Positions 35,699-43,398 of a DNA stretch of 64,000 nucleotides are shown one piece after another. The translations under genes and the position numbers were made by a program. The notes beneath the pieces are model-generated. The model had not been told where the DNA came from. It searched no databases and saw only the letters and a list, made by a program, of their open reading frames with translations. The DNA is from Nocardia inohanensis NBRC 100128. GTDB lineage: Bacteria > Actinomycetota > Actinomycetes > Mycobacteriales > Mycobacteriaceae. Each line of letters starts with the position of its first letter. Positions within the stretch are counted from its first letter, which is position 1. The stretch lies in assembly GCF_001612945.1 (NCBI RefSeq), contig NZ_BDBK01000007.1, positions 186,001 to 250,000 of the forward strand, in the 5' to 3' direction.

Positions 35699-35711
35699 GG
35701 ACACAGTGTCC
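35699..35711. promoter_or_regulatory. Palindrome upstream of the LLM gene
   Basis: GGACAC-A-GTGTCC is a perfect inverted repeat 13 bases upstream of the LLM oxidoreductase start. It looks like a repressor operator; no nearby regulator is obvious. Confidence 0.4.
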
Positions 35712-35724
35712 AGTTGATCCCGGC

Positions 35725-36684
35725 ATGGTCACCACATCCGAAATCGGCATCGTCTTCGGCAGCCTCACGCCTCCCGAAGCGCTTCCCGGCGGCGCCGCTC
35801 TCGCCGAACGGCTCGGCTTCGGCGCACTCTGGTTCTCCGAGGACTGCTTCTTCACCGGCGGCCTCTCGGGCCTCACCCAGCTCCTCGCCGCCACCGAGAC
35901 GATCCCCGCGGGCCTCGGCCTTGCGGGCATCATGACCCGGCATCCCGCGATCCTCGCCATGGAGGTCTCGGCTCTCGCCCGCACCTATCCCGGCCGGGTC
36001 CGCGCCGGAATCGGCCTCGGCAATACCGGCTGGCTCGACCAGATGGGACTGCGCCCCGACCGCCCGCTCACCGCACTCGCCGAAACCACCGACGCCCTGC
36101 GAGACCTGCTGAGCGGCAAAACGGTCAACCGCAAGACCACCGCCCACACCTTCAACGACATCCGCTTGGACTTCCCACCCGATCGAACCCCGGAAATCTG
36201 GCTCGGAGCGGTGAACCCCCGCGCACTGCGGCTGGCAGGCGAAAAAGCCGACGGCATCCTGCTTTCCGCCCTGACAGGCACCTCCTACCTACACTGGGCG
36301 CGGACCCTGCTACCCATCCCCGCCCCGCCGATCACCGCCTTCGCCCTGACCGCCATCGACGACGACCCGGCCGCCGCACGCGAGGCCGTACGACCTGCCG
36401 TCAGCTTCTTCCTACAGGCCGAAGCCCACACCGCACTCGTCGGAAAATCCCACCACGGCACCGCGGTTCGCGCCCGCCTGGCCACCCTCGCCCCCGGCGA
36501 ACCGCTCCCCATCGAAGACCCCTGGATCGACGAGTACGCCATCGCCGGCACCCCAGCCCAAGTCCGCGCGAAACTCCGCGGCCTCCTCGACGCCGGCGCC
36601 ACCTCGATCGCCCTCTGGCTCTTCCCACCCGACCGCCAACCGGAACAACTGCACCGACTGGCAACCGAGGTCCTCGACACGTAG
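35725..36684 (+). CDS. LLM-class flavin/F420-dependent oxidoreductase
   Basis: A 319-residue luciferase-like TIM-barrel protein: GIVFGSLTPPEALP, ALAERLGFGALWFSEDCFF (9-50), MTRHPAILAMEVSALARTYPGRVRAGIGLGN. The C-terminal IAGTPAQVRAKLRGLLDAGAT is typical of F420-dependent members (MSMEG/FGD-like). F420 versus FMN cannot be decided. The ATG at 35725 is used; an upstream ATG (35680) would add 15 residues across the palindrome. It stands alone; the adjacent MDR enzyme converges with it. Confidence 0.82.
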   Translation: MVTTSEIGIVFGSLTPPEALPGGAALAERLGFGALWFSEDCFFTGGLSGLTQLLAATETIPAGLGLAGIMTRHPAILAMEVSALARTYPGRVRAGIGLGNTGWLDQMGLRPDRPLTALAETTDALRDLLSGKTVNRKTTAHTFNDIRLDFPPDRTPEIWLGAVNPRALRLAGEKADGILLSALTGTSYLHWARTLLPIPAPPITAFALTAIDDDPAAAREAVRPAVSFFLQAEAHTALVGKSHHGTAVRARLATLAPGEPLPIEDPWIDEYAIAGTPAQVRAKLRGLLDAGATSIALWLFPPDRQPEQLHRLATEVLDT

Positions 36685-36735
36685 AACGCCCCGATCCGCG
36701 TCGTGACCGATCCGATCTCGGTCCGGTGCCGGTAT

Positions 36736-37764
36736 TCAGTCCGCCTGCGGCACGAGCACGACTTTGCCGGTGACAGTGCGGGATTCGGCCAGGGTCAGGG
36801 CCTCGCCGGCCGCGGTGAGTGGGAAACGAGCCGCGATCTGGGCGTGCAGGGCGCCGCTCGCGGCCAGGTCCAGGACCGCGGTCAGATCGGTGGCCAGGCG
36901 GGTGCGGAACGCGGCGAGGCGGCGACGGTCCGCCCAGATGTTGTAGAAGTGCGCGGAACGCTTGTTGGGCAAGGCATTCCAGAGCGTCAAGCGGGCGAAG
37001 AGAGTCAGGACCGGGAGGCGGGAGTTGCCTGCTTCGTTCTTGGTGGAGGCGCTGCCGTAGGCGATGAGGGTGCCGCCGGGAGCCAGCAGGCGGAAGGAGT
37101 CGACGATGCCGGGGCCGCCGACGTGGTCGAAGACCGCGTCCACGCCGTTCGGGGCGAGGGCGCGGACCTGGGCGGTGACGTCGCCGCGGTAGTCGACCGG
37201 GGTCGCGCCGAGGGCGGCGACGGCTTCGGCATTGCGGGCCGAGGCGGTGCCGATCACCTGGACACCGGCCAGGCGGGCCAGCTGGACCAGGGTCGAGCCC
37301 ACGCCCCCGTTCGCGCCGTGCACCAGGATGGTCTGCCCGGCACGGACTTTCGCGTAGCGGTGGAGCATCTGCCAGGCGGTGATGCCGTTGACGACGAAGG
37401 TTTCGGCGGCTGCCGGATCCAGGCCCTCGGGGATCGGGACCAGGTCGGCGGCGTCGAGGAGGACGCGGGTGGCCCAGCCGCCGGTCTTGGTGAGGGCGGC
37501 GACGCGGCGGCCGCGGAGGGCGGGATCGGTTCCGGGGCCGAGGGATTCGACGGTGCCGACCAGGTCGTAGCCGGGGACGAAGGGGAAGGCGGGCTGGTCG
37601 TAGTACTTGCCGCGGCGCATCTGCTGTTCGGCGAAGGAGACGCCGGTGGCCTCGACTCGGACGATGGCTTGGCCCGTGCCGGGCTCCGGCAGTTCGCGCT
37701 GGGTGGTGCGCAGTTCGTGCGGTTCGACCAGGCCGGGGAGCACGATCTCGGTGGTGGTGGACAT
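36736..37764 (-). CDS. Quinone-oxidoreductase-like MDR protein
   Basis: A 342-residue zinc-free MDR enzyme: VRVEATGVSFAEQQMRRGKYYDQPAFPFVPGYDLVGTVE near the N-terminus; Rossmann motif VHGANGGVGSTLVQLARLAGVQV near 150. GSASTKNEAG and a LTLAESRTVTGKVVLVP ending follow. Uses NADPH to reduce quinones or enals. It is directly downstream of the TetR gene on the same strand (83-base gap) with a perfect inverted repeat upstream of its ATG, so it is the likely target of that TetR protein. Confidence 0.85.
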   Translation of the reverse strand: MSTTTEIVLPGLVEPHELRTTQRELPEPGTGQAIVRVEATGVSFAEQQMRRGKYYDQPAFPFVPGYDLVGTVESLGPGTDPALRGRRVAALTKTGGWATRVLLDAADLVPIPEGLDPAAAETFVVNGITAWQMLHRYAKVRAGQTILVHGANGGVGSTLVQLARLAGVQVIGTASARNAEAVAALGATPVDYRGDVTAQVRALAPNGVDAVFDHVGGPGIVDSFRLLAPGGTLIAYGSASTKNEAGNSRLPVLTLFARLTLWNALPNKRSAHFYNIWADRRRLAAFRTRLATDLTAVLDLAASGALHAQIAARFPLTAAGEALTLAESRTVTGKVVLVPQAD

Positions 37765-37786
37765 GATTGCCTCTGTTCGGTGAGTG

Positions 37787-37804
37787 AGTGACTACTCAGT
37801 CACT
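37787..37804. promoter_or_regulatory. TetR operator upstream of the MDR gene
   Basis: AGTGACT-ACTC-AGTCACT is a perfect inverted repeat 23 bases upstream of the oxidoreductase ATG, preceded by GTGAGTGAG. It shares the GTGAGTGACT half with the site at 38475. Confidence 0.7.
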
Positions 37805-37847
37805 AGATGGGTGAAAGAAAGGCCCCGGGGCTCGGGGCCGAGTGAAA

Positions 37848-38474
37848 TCAAGCAGAAGGTAGCGAGGACTCGACGCTCGCTTGCGGCGGAACACTTTCGC
37901 CCGCAGGCACTTCCGGGTAGTGGCGGATTCCGGCGGTGAGCACCGTCGCCCAGCCGCCTTCGTCGCCGTCGAGCCCGAGGGTGGTGATGAGATGGCACAG
38001 CTGGCCGTAGGCCATGAAGCGCTGCACCGCTTCGTCCGACCCACCCGAACGGGTCTTGGCGTAGTCGGTGACCCGGGCCAGCCCACGCCGGACCGCAGCG
38101 CCGATATCCGCGATCTCGGCCGCCGACTGGGCGTGCACCTGGAGCATGAGCAGCCGCTTGTCGGCGATGAGTTCGGCGTACGCCCCGCCCATTTCGTGCA
38201 GGATCGCCTCCGGCTCCGCGCCCGCCACCCGTGCGGCTCCGGCAGCGAGGGACCGCTCCACTAGTTCGAAGCAGCGGTCGAGGGCGGCCACGAACAACTC
38301 CACCTTGCTCGGGAACAGCTTGAACACGTACGCGGTGGAGATGCCGGCGCTGGTGGCGACGGCGGTGGTCGGCGTGCCATGGTACCCGGTCCGGGCGAAC
38401 TCGGTGATCGCCGCATCGACTACCGCTTCGCGTCGAACATCCGAGGTAGAGAGGGTGACCCCGCGCTTTGCCAT
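37848..38474 (-). CDS. TetR/AcrR-family regulator
   Basis: A 208-residue TetR protein. Helix-turn-helix residues about 12-55: VVDAAITEFARTGYHGTPTTAV, AGISTAYVFKLFPSKVELFV. The ligand domain ends in GESVPPQASVES. ATG at 38474 lies directly against an inverted repeat, so autoregulation is likely. The downstream MDR gene has a related repeat. An earlier in-frame start at 38573 would run through the operator. Confidence 0.9.
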   Translation of the reverse strand: MAKRGVTLSTSDVRREAVVDAAITEFARTGYHGTPTTAVATSAGISTAYVFKLFPSKVELFVAALDRCFELVERSLAAGAARVAGAEPEAILHEMGGAYAELIADKRLLMLQVHAQSAAEIADIGAAVRRGLARVTDYAKTRSGGSDEAVQRFMAYGQLCHLITTLGLDGDEGGWATVLTAGIRHYPEVPAGESVPPQASVESSLPSA

Positions 38475-38494
38475 GTGAGTGACTGTACACTCAC
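38475..38494. promoter_or_regulatory. TetR operator at its own start
   Basis: GTGAGTG-ACTGTA-CACTCAC, exact 7-base arms, immediately upstream of the TetR ATG. Shares GTGAGTGACT with the second operator (37782-37793). Confidence 0.7.
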
Positions 38495-38526
38495 TCTCAT
38501 CGGCGCGGCAATCCCCGGGATGTGAA

Positions 38527-38562
38527 ACATCCCCGAGCGCGGTCCGAAGCGCTCGGGGATGT
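38527..38562. terminator. Terminator after ltp2
   Basis: ACATCCCCGAGCGC pairs with GCGCTCGGGGATGT over 14 exact bases; 8-base loop. It closes the fadE34-ltp2 operon, 24 bases past its last stop. Confidence 0.75.
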
Positions 38563-38586
38563 CGGCGAATCACATTGCGGGTGAAA

Positions 38587-39762
38587 CTAGTTCGAGGTCA
38601 GCACCAGACCCGAGGTCGGCACGCCGGTACCGGCGGTGACCACGATGTTCTCCAGGCCCTCGACCTGGTTCACCGAGGTGCCGCGAATCTGGCGGACGCC
38701 CTCGGCAATGCCGTTCATGCCGTGGATGTACGCCTCGCCGAGCTGACCACCGTGGGTGTTCAACGGCAGCTTGCCGCCGATCTCGATGGCCCCGTCCTTG
38801 ATGAAGTCCTTGGCCTCGCCGCGACCGCAGAAGCCCAGTTCCTCGAGCTGCATGAGCACGAAGGGGGTGAAGTGGTCGTACAGGATGGCGGCTTGCATAT
38901 CGGCCGGGGTGAGCCCGCTCTGCGCCCAGAGCTGGTCGCCGACCAGGCCCATTTCCGGCAGGCCGCTCATGCCGTCGCGGTAGTAGCTGGTCATGACGTA
39001 CTGGTCCGCGCCGGATCCCTGTGCGGCACCGGCGATCAGCGCCGCCTTGTTCGGCAGATCCTGGGCCCGCTCGGCACTGGTGACCACGATGGCCACGCCG
39101 CCGTCGGTCTCCTGGCAGCAATCCAGCAGGTGCAGCGGTTCGGCGATCCACCGGGAAGCCTGATGCTCTTCGAGGGTGATCGGCTTGCCGTAGAAGTGCG
39201 CGGCCGGATTCACCGCGGCGTGCTTGCGATCGGCGACCGCGATCCGGCCGAAATCCTCACTGCGCGCGCCGTATACGTGCATGTAGCGCCGCGCCACCAT
39301 GGCGACCTGCGCGGCGGGGGTGCCGAGGCCGTGGGTGTAGGAGAAGGCATTGTCGACGCCCGAGGAGCTCGGATTGCCGGTGGCGAGATGAGTTGCGAAC
39401 TGGCCGAAGCGATTTCCGGAGCGCTCGTTGAACGCGCGGTACGCCACCACGACATCCGCGACGCCGGTCGCGACGGCCATGGCGGCCTGCTGCACCGTGG
39501 CCGCGGCCGCACCGCCACCGAACGGGATGTTGGAGAAGAACTTCAGGCTCGGAATACCCGCGGCCCGGGCCACGGCGGCCTGGGTGTTGGTGTCCATGGT
39601 GAAGGTCGTCAGACCGTCCACATCGGCCGGAGTCAGCCCCGCGTCGGCCAGCGCCGCGGTCACCGCCTCCGCGGCCAAACGCAATTCACTGCGCCCGGAG
39701 TCCTTGGAGAAATCGGTCGCGCCGATGCCGACGATGGCGGCCTGGCGGCTGAGTCCCGTCAC
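38587..39762 (-). CDS. ltp2: Steroid side-chain retro-aldolase (thiolase-like)
   Basis: A 391-residue thiolase-superfamily protein. Ltp2 acts with ChsH2 to cleave the C17 side-chain, releasing propionyl-CoA and the 17-ketosteroid. It starts AAIVGIGATDFSKDSGRSEL; the TFTMDTNTQAAVARAAGIPSL stretch and PFGGGAAAATVQQAAMAVATG mark the thiolase core. The C-terminal GGQLGEAYIHGMNGIAEG block is typical of SCP-x/Ltp thiolases. The GTG at 39762 with AGGAGG upstream overlaps the chsH1 stop (GTGA). Last gene of the six-gene operon, followed by a hairpin. Confidence 0.92.
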   Translation of the reverse strand: MTGLSRQAAIVGIGATDFSKDSGRSELRLAAEAVTAALADAGLTPADVDGLTTFTMDTNTQAAVARAAGIPSLKFFSNIPFGGGAAAATVQQAAMAVATGVADVVVAYRAFNERSGNRFGQFATHLATGNPSSSGVDNAFSYTHGLGTPAAQVAMVARRYMHVYGARSEDFGRIAVADRKHAAVNPAAHFYGKPITLEEHQASRWIAEPLHLLDCCQETDGGVAIVVTSAERAQDLPNKAALIAGAAQGSGADQYVMTSYYRDGMSGLPEMGLVGDQLWAQSGLTPADMQAAILYDHFTPFVLMQLEELGFCGRGEAKDFIKDGAIEIGGKLPLNTHGGQLGEAYIHGMNGIAEGVRQIRGTSVNQVEGLENIVVTAGTGVPTSGLVLTSN

Positions 39763-40178
39763 TTGCGGTCCTCCTGAAGAGAGATAACGGCTTTCGCCAC
39801 GATGTGATCGCCGAGGCTGTCCTTGCCGGTGACCTGGATGGTGACGTCGGATCCCTCGATCTCGGTCACGGTGCCTGACAGGGTCAGCGTGTCGCCGGCG
39901 TACAGCGGCACGCCCAGACGCAGCGAGATCGCCTTCACCCGTGCGGCCGGACCGGCCCAATCGGTGACGAAGCGCTGCACCAGACCGGTGTCGGTGAGGA
40001 TATTGACGAAGATGTCCTTGGACCCGCGCGCCACCGCCTTGTCGCGGTCGTGGTGCACGTCCTGGAAGTCGCGGGTGGCCAGCGCCGAGGCGATGATGAA
40101 GGTCGGATCGGCGTGAATCGCCAACTCCGGCAATACGGTTCCGACGGCGACGGTGGCCGGTTCGATGGTGGAGGTCAT
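39759..40178 (-). CDS. chsH1: MaoC-like enoyl-CoA hydratase subunit
   Basis: A 139-residue single hot-dog MaoC protein. It forms a heterotetramer with ChsH2 and hydrates the steroid 17-enoyl-CoA. The hydratase motif is RDFQDVHHDRDKAVARG, with D and H as catalytic pair. FVNILTDTGLVQRFVTDW and VPLYAGDTLTLSGTV are family blocks. The ATG at 40178 overlaps the chsH2 stop (ATGA); the extra upstream codons to 40193 are not needed. Partner gene is directly upstream. Confidence 0.9.
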   Translation of the reverse strand: MTSTIEPATVAVGTVLPELAIHADPTFIIASALATRDFQDVHHDRDKAVARGSKDIFVNILTDTGLVQRFVTDWAGPAARVKAISLRLGVPLYAGDTLTLSGTVTEIEGSDVTIQVTGKDSLGDHIVAKAVISLQEDRK

Positions 40179-41140
40179 CGGGCAGCCTTCCAATAGGGCA
40201 CGGTGTTGTCGTCGTCGATCTTCAGGAAGGCGGCCTCGACCGGCAGCCCGATCTCGACGTCAGCCGGGTCGATGCCGGTCAGCTCACCGAGCATGCGGAC
40301 GCCTTCCTCCAGCTCGACCAGCGCGATCACATACGGCAGCTGCCGCCCCGGCACCTTGGGCGCGTGATGCACCACGAAGCTGAAGACGGTGCCGCGCCCG
40401 GAGGCCACGACGTAATCGCTCTGCTCCGAATGGTCCTTCCACAGCGCCGGCACCGGCGGATGCTGAAGCGAACCGTCGGGCCGCCGCTGAATCCGCAGCT
40501 CGCCGAGTTTGGTTCCCTCCCAGAAGAATTCGGTGTCCTTGGAGACGGTCGGACGGACCCGCTTGGCCAGATCCTCCGCCGAAACCTCGCCGGATTCCTT
40601 GGGAGCAGCGGTTTTTCCGGTTCCGGGCGCGAACTTCAGCATCCGGAACTTCATCTCGGTGACGAGCTCGTCGCCGACGTACCAGTTGGTGAGGTAGGTG
40701 GTGAACCAGCCGTCCCCGAGTCCGGTCTTCTTGGGCCCCACGATGTCACCGATGCTGGTGCGCACCGTCACCTGCTCACCGAGCTCCAGGTACCGGTGGT
40801 AGACCTGATCGCAGTTGGTGGCCACCACCGAGGTGAACCCGGCCGCGTCGAACAGCTCGTTGGTGCGGGTCATCGGGTCGTCGTCGGCGCGCACGCCGCC
40901 CAGCCCCAGCATGGTCCACACCTGCGCCATGGCCGGCGGCGCCACGATCCCGGGATGCCCGGCGGACTTGGCGGCGGCCTCGTCCACGTAGATCGGGTTG
41001 GCGTCGCCCATCGCCTCGACCCAGTTGTTGATCATGGGCTGATTGATCGGATCCCGCCCCGCGCGCGGCGCGGACTCCCCGTCGGCCTTGATCTTCTCCA
41101 GGCCCGCGCGGATCTCGTCGGCCGTGAAACTCGTTGTCAC
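40175..41140 (-). CDS. chsH2: MaoC-DUF35 hydratase subunit
   Basis: A 321-residue protein. N-terminal MaoC hot-dog (about 1-180: NPIYVDEAAAKSAGHPGIVAPPAMAQVW). C-terminal DUF35 OB-fold (about 195-320: GTKLGELRIQRRPDGSL, HAPKVPGRQLPYVIALVELEEGVRMLGELTGIDP), which in this family docks Ltp2. The usual DUF35 zinc-ribbon cysteines are absent. GTG start with GGAGT upstream. It lies 10 bases after chsE2. Confidence 0.9.
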   Translation of the reverse strand: MTTSFTADEIRAGLEKIKADGESAPRAGRDPINQPMINNWVEAMGDANPIYVDEAAAKSAGHPGIVAPPAMAQVWTMLGLGGVRADDDPMTRTNELFDAAGFTSVVATNCDQVYHRYLELGEQVTVRTSIGDIVGPKKTGLGDGWFTTYLTNWYVGDELVTEMKFRMLKFAPGTGKTAAPKESGEVSAEDLAKRVRPTVSKDTEFFWEGTKLGELRIQRRPDGSLQHPPVPALWKDHSEQSDYVVASGRGTVFSFVVHHAPKVPGRQLPYVIALVELEEGVRMLGELTGIDPADVEIGLPVEAAFLKIDDDNTVPYWKAAR

Positions 41141-41150
41141 GCTGAAACTC

Positions 41151-42320
41151 CTATCGCGGCACGCGCGGGAGACGAAGGCCCATCTGGGCGATCAGCTCGC
41201 GCATGATCTCGTTGACGCCGCCGCCGAAGGTCACCACCAGGTTCTGCTTGGTGCGGCGATCCAGCCACACCAGCAGTTCGGCGGTGGCCGGATCGGCGGG
41301 ATCGCCGTAGCGGCCCACGATCTCCTCGGCCAAGCGGCCGGCCTCCTGCAACGCCTCGGTGGAGAACACCTTGGTGGCGGAGGCATCGGAGATGACATCG
41401 GCCGGATCGGCGTCGGGGCGCTCCATATTGGAGGCCACCTGCCAGTTCAGCAGTTCGTTCAAGCGCACCATGGCGTGCAGGCGGCCCAGCGAACGGCGCA
41501 CCTCCTGCTCACCCAGCACGCCCTGCTTCTGCGCCCATTCCCGCACCCGCTCGTAGAGCTGCTCGATCTTGCCCGACGGGCCGAGGGAGACGCGCTCGTG
41601 GTTGAGCTGGGTGGTGATGAGCTTCCAGCCGCCGTTCTCCTCGCCGACGATCATGTTCGCGGGCACGCGCACATTGTCGAAGTAGGTGGCGTTGGTGTGG
41701 TGCGCGCCGTCGGCGGTGATGATCGGCGTCCAGGAGTAGCCCGGATCCTTGGTGTCCACGATGAGGATCGTGATGCCCTTGTGCCGGGACTCCACCGTCC
41801 CGGTGCGCACCGCCAGCCAGATGAAATCGGCCTCGTGCGCACCGGTGGTGAAGATCTTCTGCCCGTTGACGATCCAGTCGCCGTTCGCGTCCCGGACCGC
41901 GCTGGTGCGCAGCGCGGCCAGGTCGGTGCCGGCGTCCGGCTCGGAGTACCCGATGGCGAAATGCACGTCACCGGTGAGGATTCCGGGCAGGAACTTCTTC
42001 TTCTGCTCGTCGGTGCCGAAGCTCTGCAACGCCGGGCCGACGGTCAAGAGCGTGACCAGCGGCACCGGCACGTCCGCGCGCACGGCCTCGTTGTAGAAGA
42101 TCTGCTGCTCGAGCGGGCCGAAACCCTGCCCGCCGTATTCGACGGGCCAGCCGAGCCCGAGCTTGCCGTCCGCGCCCATCCGCTTCACCACCGCGCGGTA
42201 GGCATCGCCGTGGCGGTTCACCAGCATCTCGGCCTCCTCGTCGGGAGTCACGAGACCGGTGAAGTACGAACGCAATTCGTCGCGCAGCTGCCGCTGTTCC
42301 GCGGTCAGTTCGATGAACAT
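41151..42320 (-). CDS. chsE2: Steroid acyl-CoA dehydrogenase, FadE29-type subunit
   Basis: A 389-residue acyl-CoA dehydrogenase. It forms an alpha2beta2 enzyme with ChsE1 that desaturates the 3-carbon side chain of 3-oxo-4-pregnene-20-carboxyl-CoA. It shows GLGWPVEYGGQGFGPLEQQIF, YSEPDAGTDLAALRT and NGQKIFTTGAHEADF. The end GGGVNEIMRELIAQMGLRLPR is the FAD-binding C-terminal. The ATG at 42320 lies 16 bases inside the chsE1 end, giving coupling. Corresponds to fadE29 of the M. tuberculosis igr operon. Confidence 0.92.
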   Translation of the reverse strand: MFIELTAEQRQLRDELRSYFTGLVTPDEEAEMLVNRHGDAYRAVVKRMGADGKLGLGWPVEYGGQGFGPLEQQIFYNEAVRADVPVPLVTLLTVGPALQSFGTDEQKKKFLPGILTGDVHFAIGYSEPDAGTDLAALRTSAVRDANGDWIVNGQKIFTTGAHEADFIWLAVRTGTVESRHKGITILIVDTKDPGYSWTPIITADGAHHTNATYFDNVRVPANMIVGEENGGWKLITTQLNHERVSLGPSGKIEQLYERVREWAQKQGVLGEQEVRRSLGRLHAMVRLNELLNWQVASNMERPDADPADVISDASATKVFSTEALQEAGRLAEEIVGRYGDPADPATAELLVWLDRRTKQNLVVTFGGGVNEIMRELIAQMGLRLPRVPR

Positions 42321-43378
42321 CTGGCTCCCAGCCGATCCAGCCGGAACGATTCGCCGCCGAGCCAGCGCGCGATGTCCTTGGCTTGTGAGTAGTAGCGATG
42401 CAGCGGATGGGTCATATCGACGCCGAGACCACCGTGCAGGTGATGACACTTCTGCATGGCCGCGGGCAGCTCGGAGGCCACCGTGTAGGCCAGCACGTCC
42501 AGGTCGTCGTCGGTGCGCTCCAGATGCTCGGCGGAGTCGTCGTCCTGCGCGAGCGCCCAGTTGGCCGAGGTGGCGGCCGCGTGCAGCGTCCGCGAGACCA
42601 CGTAGACGTCGGCGATCTGCTGTGCGACGGCCTGGAATTCGGCCAGCGCGCGGCCGAACTGCTGCCGGGTGCGGACATGCTCGGCGGTCAGCGCGATAAC
42701 GCCCTTGAGCAGGCCGTCGGCCACCGCGCCGATACCGGCCAGCGCGTAGCGATGCAGTTCGGTGAGACCGCCCGGAAGCAATTGCTCGGCCGGGATCTGC
42801 ACGCCCTCGAAGGCGACCGAAAACTCCGGCACGCCATCGGAAGTCGGGCTCGCGGTCTTGGTGATGCCGGGGGCGTCACCGTCGACCACCGCGATACCGC
42901 TGTCCGTGGGCACCAGCATCCAGCGCGCGGTGTCCGCGTACGGCACCGCCACCTTCCGGCCGGTGATACGCACGGTGACACCGTCCGGCGTCGCCGTGGT
43001 CTCGGGCTTCACCGTGAACGGCGAGCCGGTCTCGTGCAGAGCGGCGGTGAGCACCGCACCCTCGGCGACGGCGGGAAAAACCTTCTCCGCCAACGCATCC
43101 GGCACACCGATGGCCAGCAACGGCAGCACACCGAAGGCCAGGGTGCTCAGCGCCGGGGTCTGCACGGCATCGGTCGCCAGCTCGGTGAGCAGCGTCGAGA
43201 CCTCCAGCAGGCCCATCTCGTCACCGCCGAAGCGCTCGGGCAGCGGCAGGGCCAGCAGTCCAGACTCGGCGATGACCGGCCAGAGCTTGATATCGCGCGC
43301 GCTATCATGCTCCAGCAAACTTACGACAACCTCGGCGACAGCATCCTGGCTCTCGTCCCGCGTGAAGTCCAATTCCAT
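42305..43378 (-). CDS. chsE1: Steroid acyl-CoA dehydrogenase, FadE28-type subunit
   Basis: A 357-residue partner of ChsE2. It starts MELDFTRDESQDAVAEVV; PLPERFGGDEMGLLEVS near 48; VRTRQQFGRALAEFQAVAQQIADVYV near 248; the C-terminal HLHGGLGVDMTHPLHRYYSQAKD resembles FadE28. It lies 20 bases downstream of fadE34. In M. tuberculosis the corresponding gene is preceded by cyp125, which is absent here. Confidence 0.9.
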   Translation of the reverse strand: MELDFTRDESQDAVAEVVVSLLEHDSARDIKLWPVIAESGLLALPLPERFGGDEMGLLEVSTLLTELATDAVQTPALSTLAFGVLPLLAIGVPDALAEKVFPAVAEGAVLTAALHETGSPFTVKPETTATPDGVTVRITGRKVAVPYADTARWMLVPTDSGIAVVDGDAPGITKTASPTSDGVPEFSVAFEGVQIPAEQLLPGGLTELHRYALAGIGAVADGLLKGVIALTAEHVRTRQQFGRALAEFQAVAQQIADVYVVSRTLHAAATSANWALAQDDDSAEHLERTDDDLDVLAYTVASELPAAMQKCHHLHGGLGVDMTHPLHRYYSQAKDIARWLGGESFRLDRLGARCSSN

Positions 43379-43398
43379 ACTCCCGGTTGAAGGGTGGG

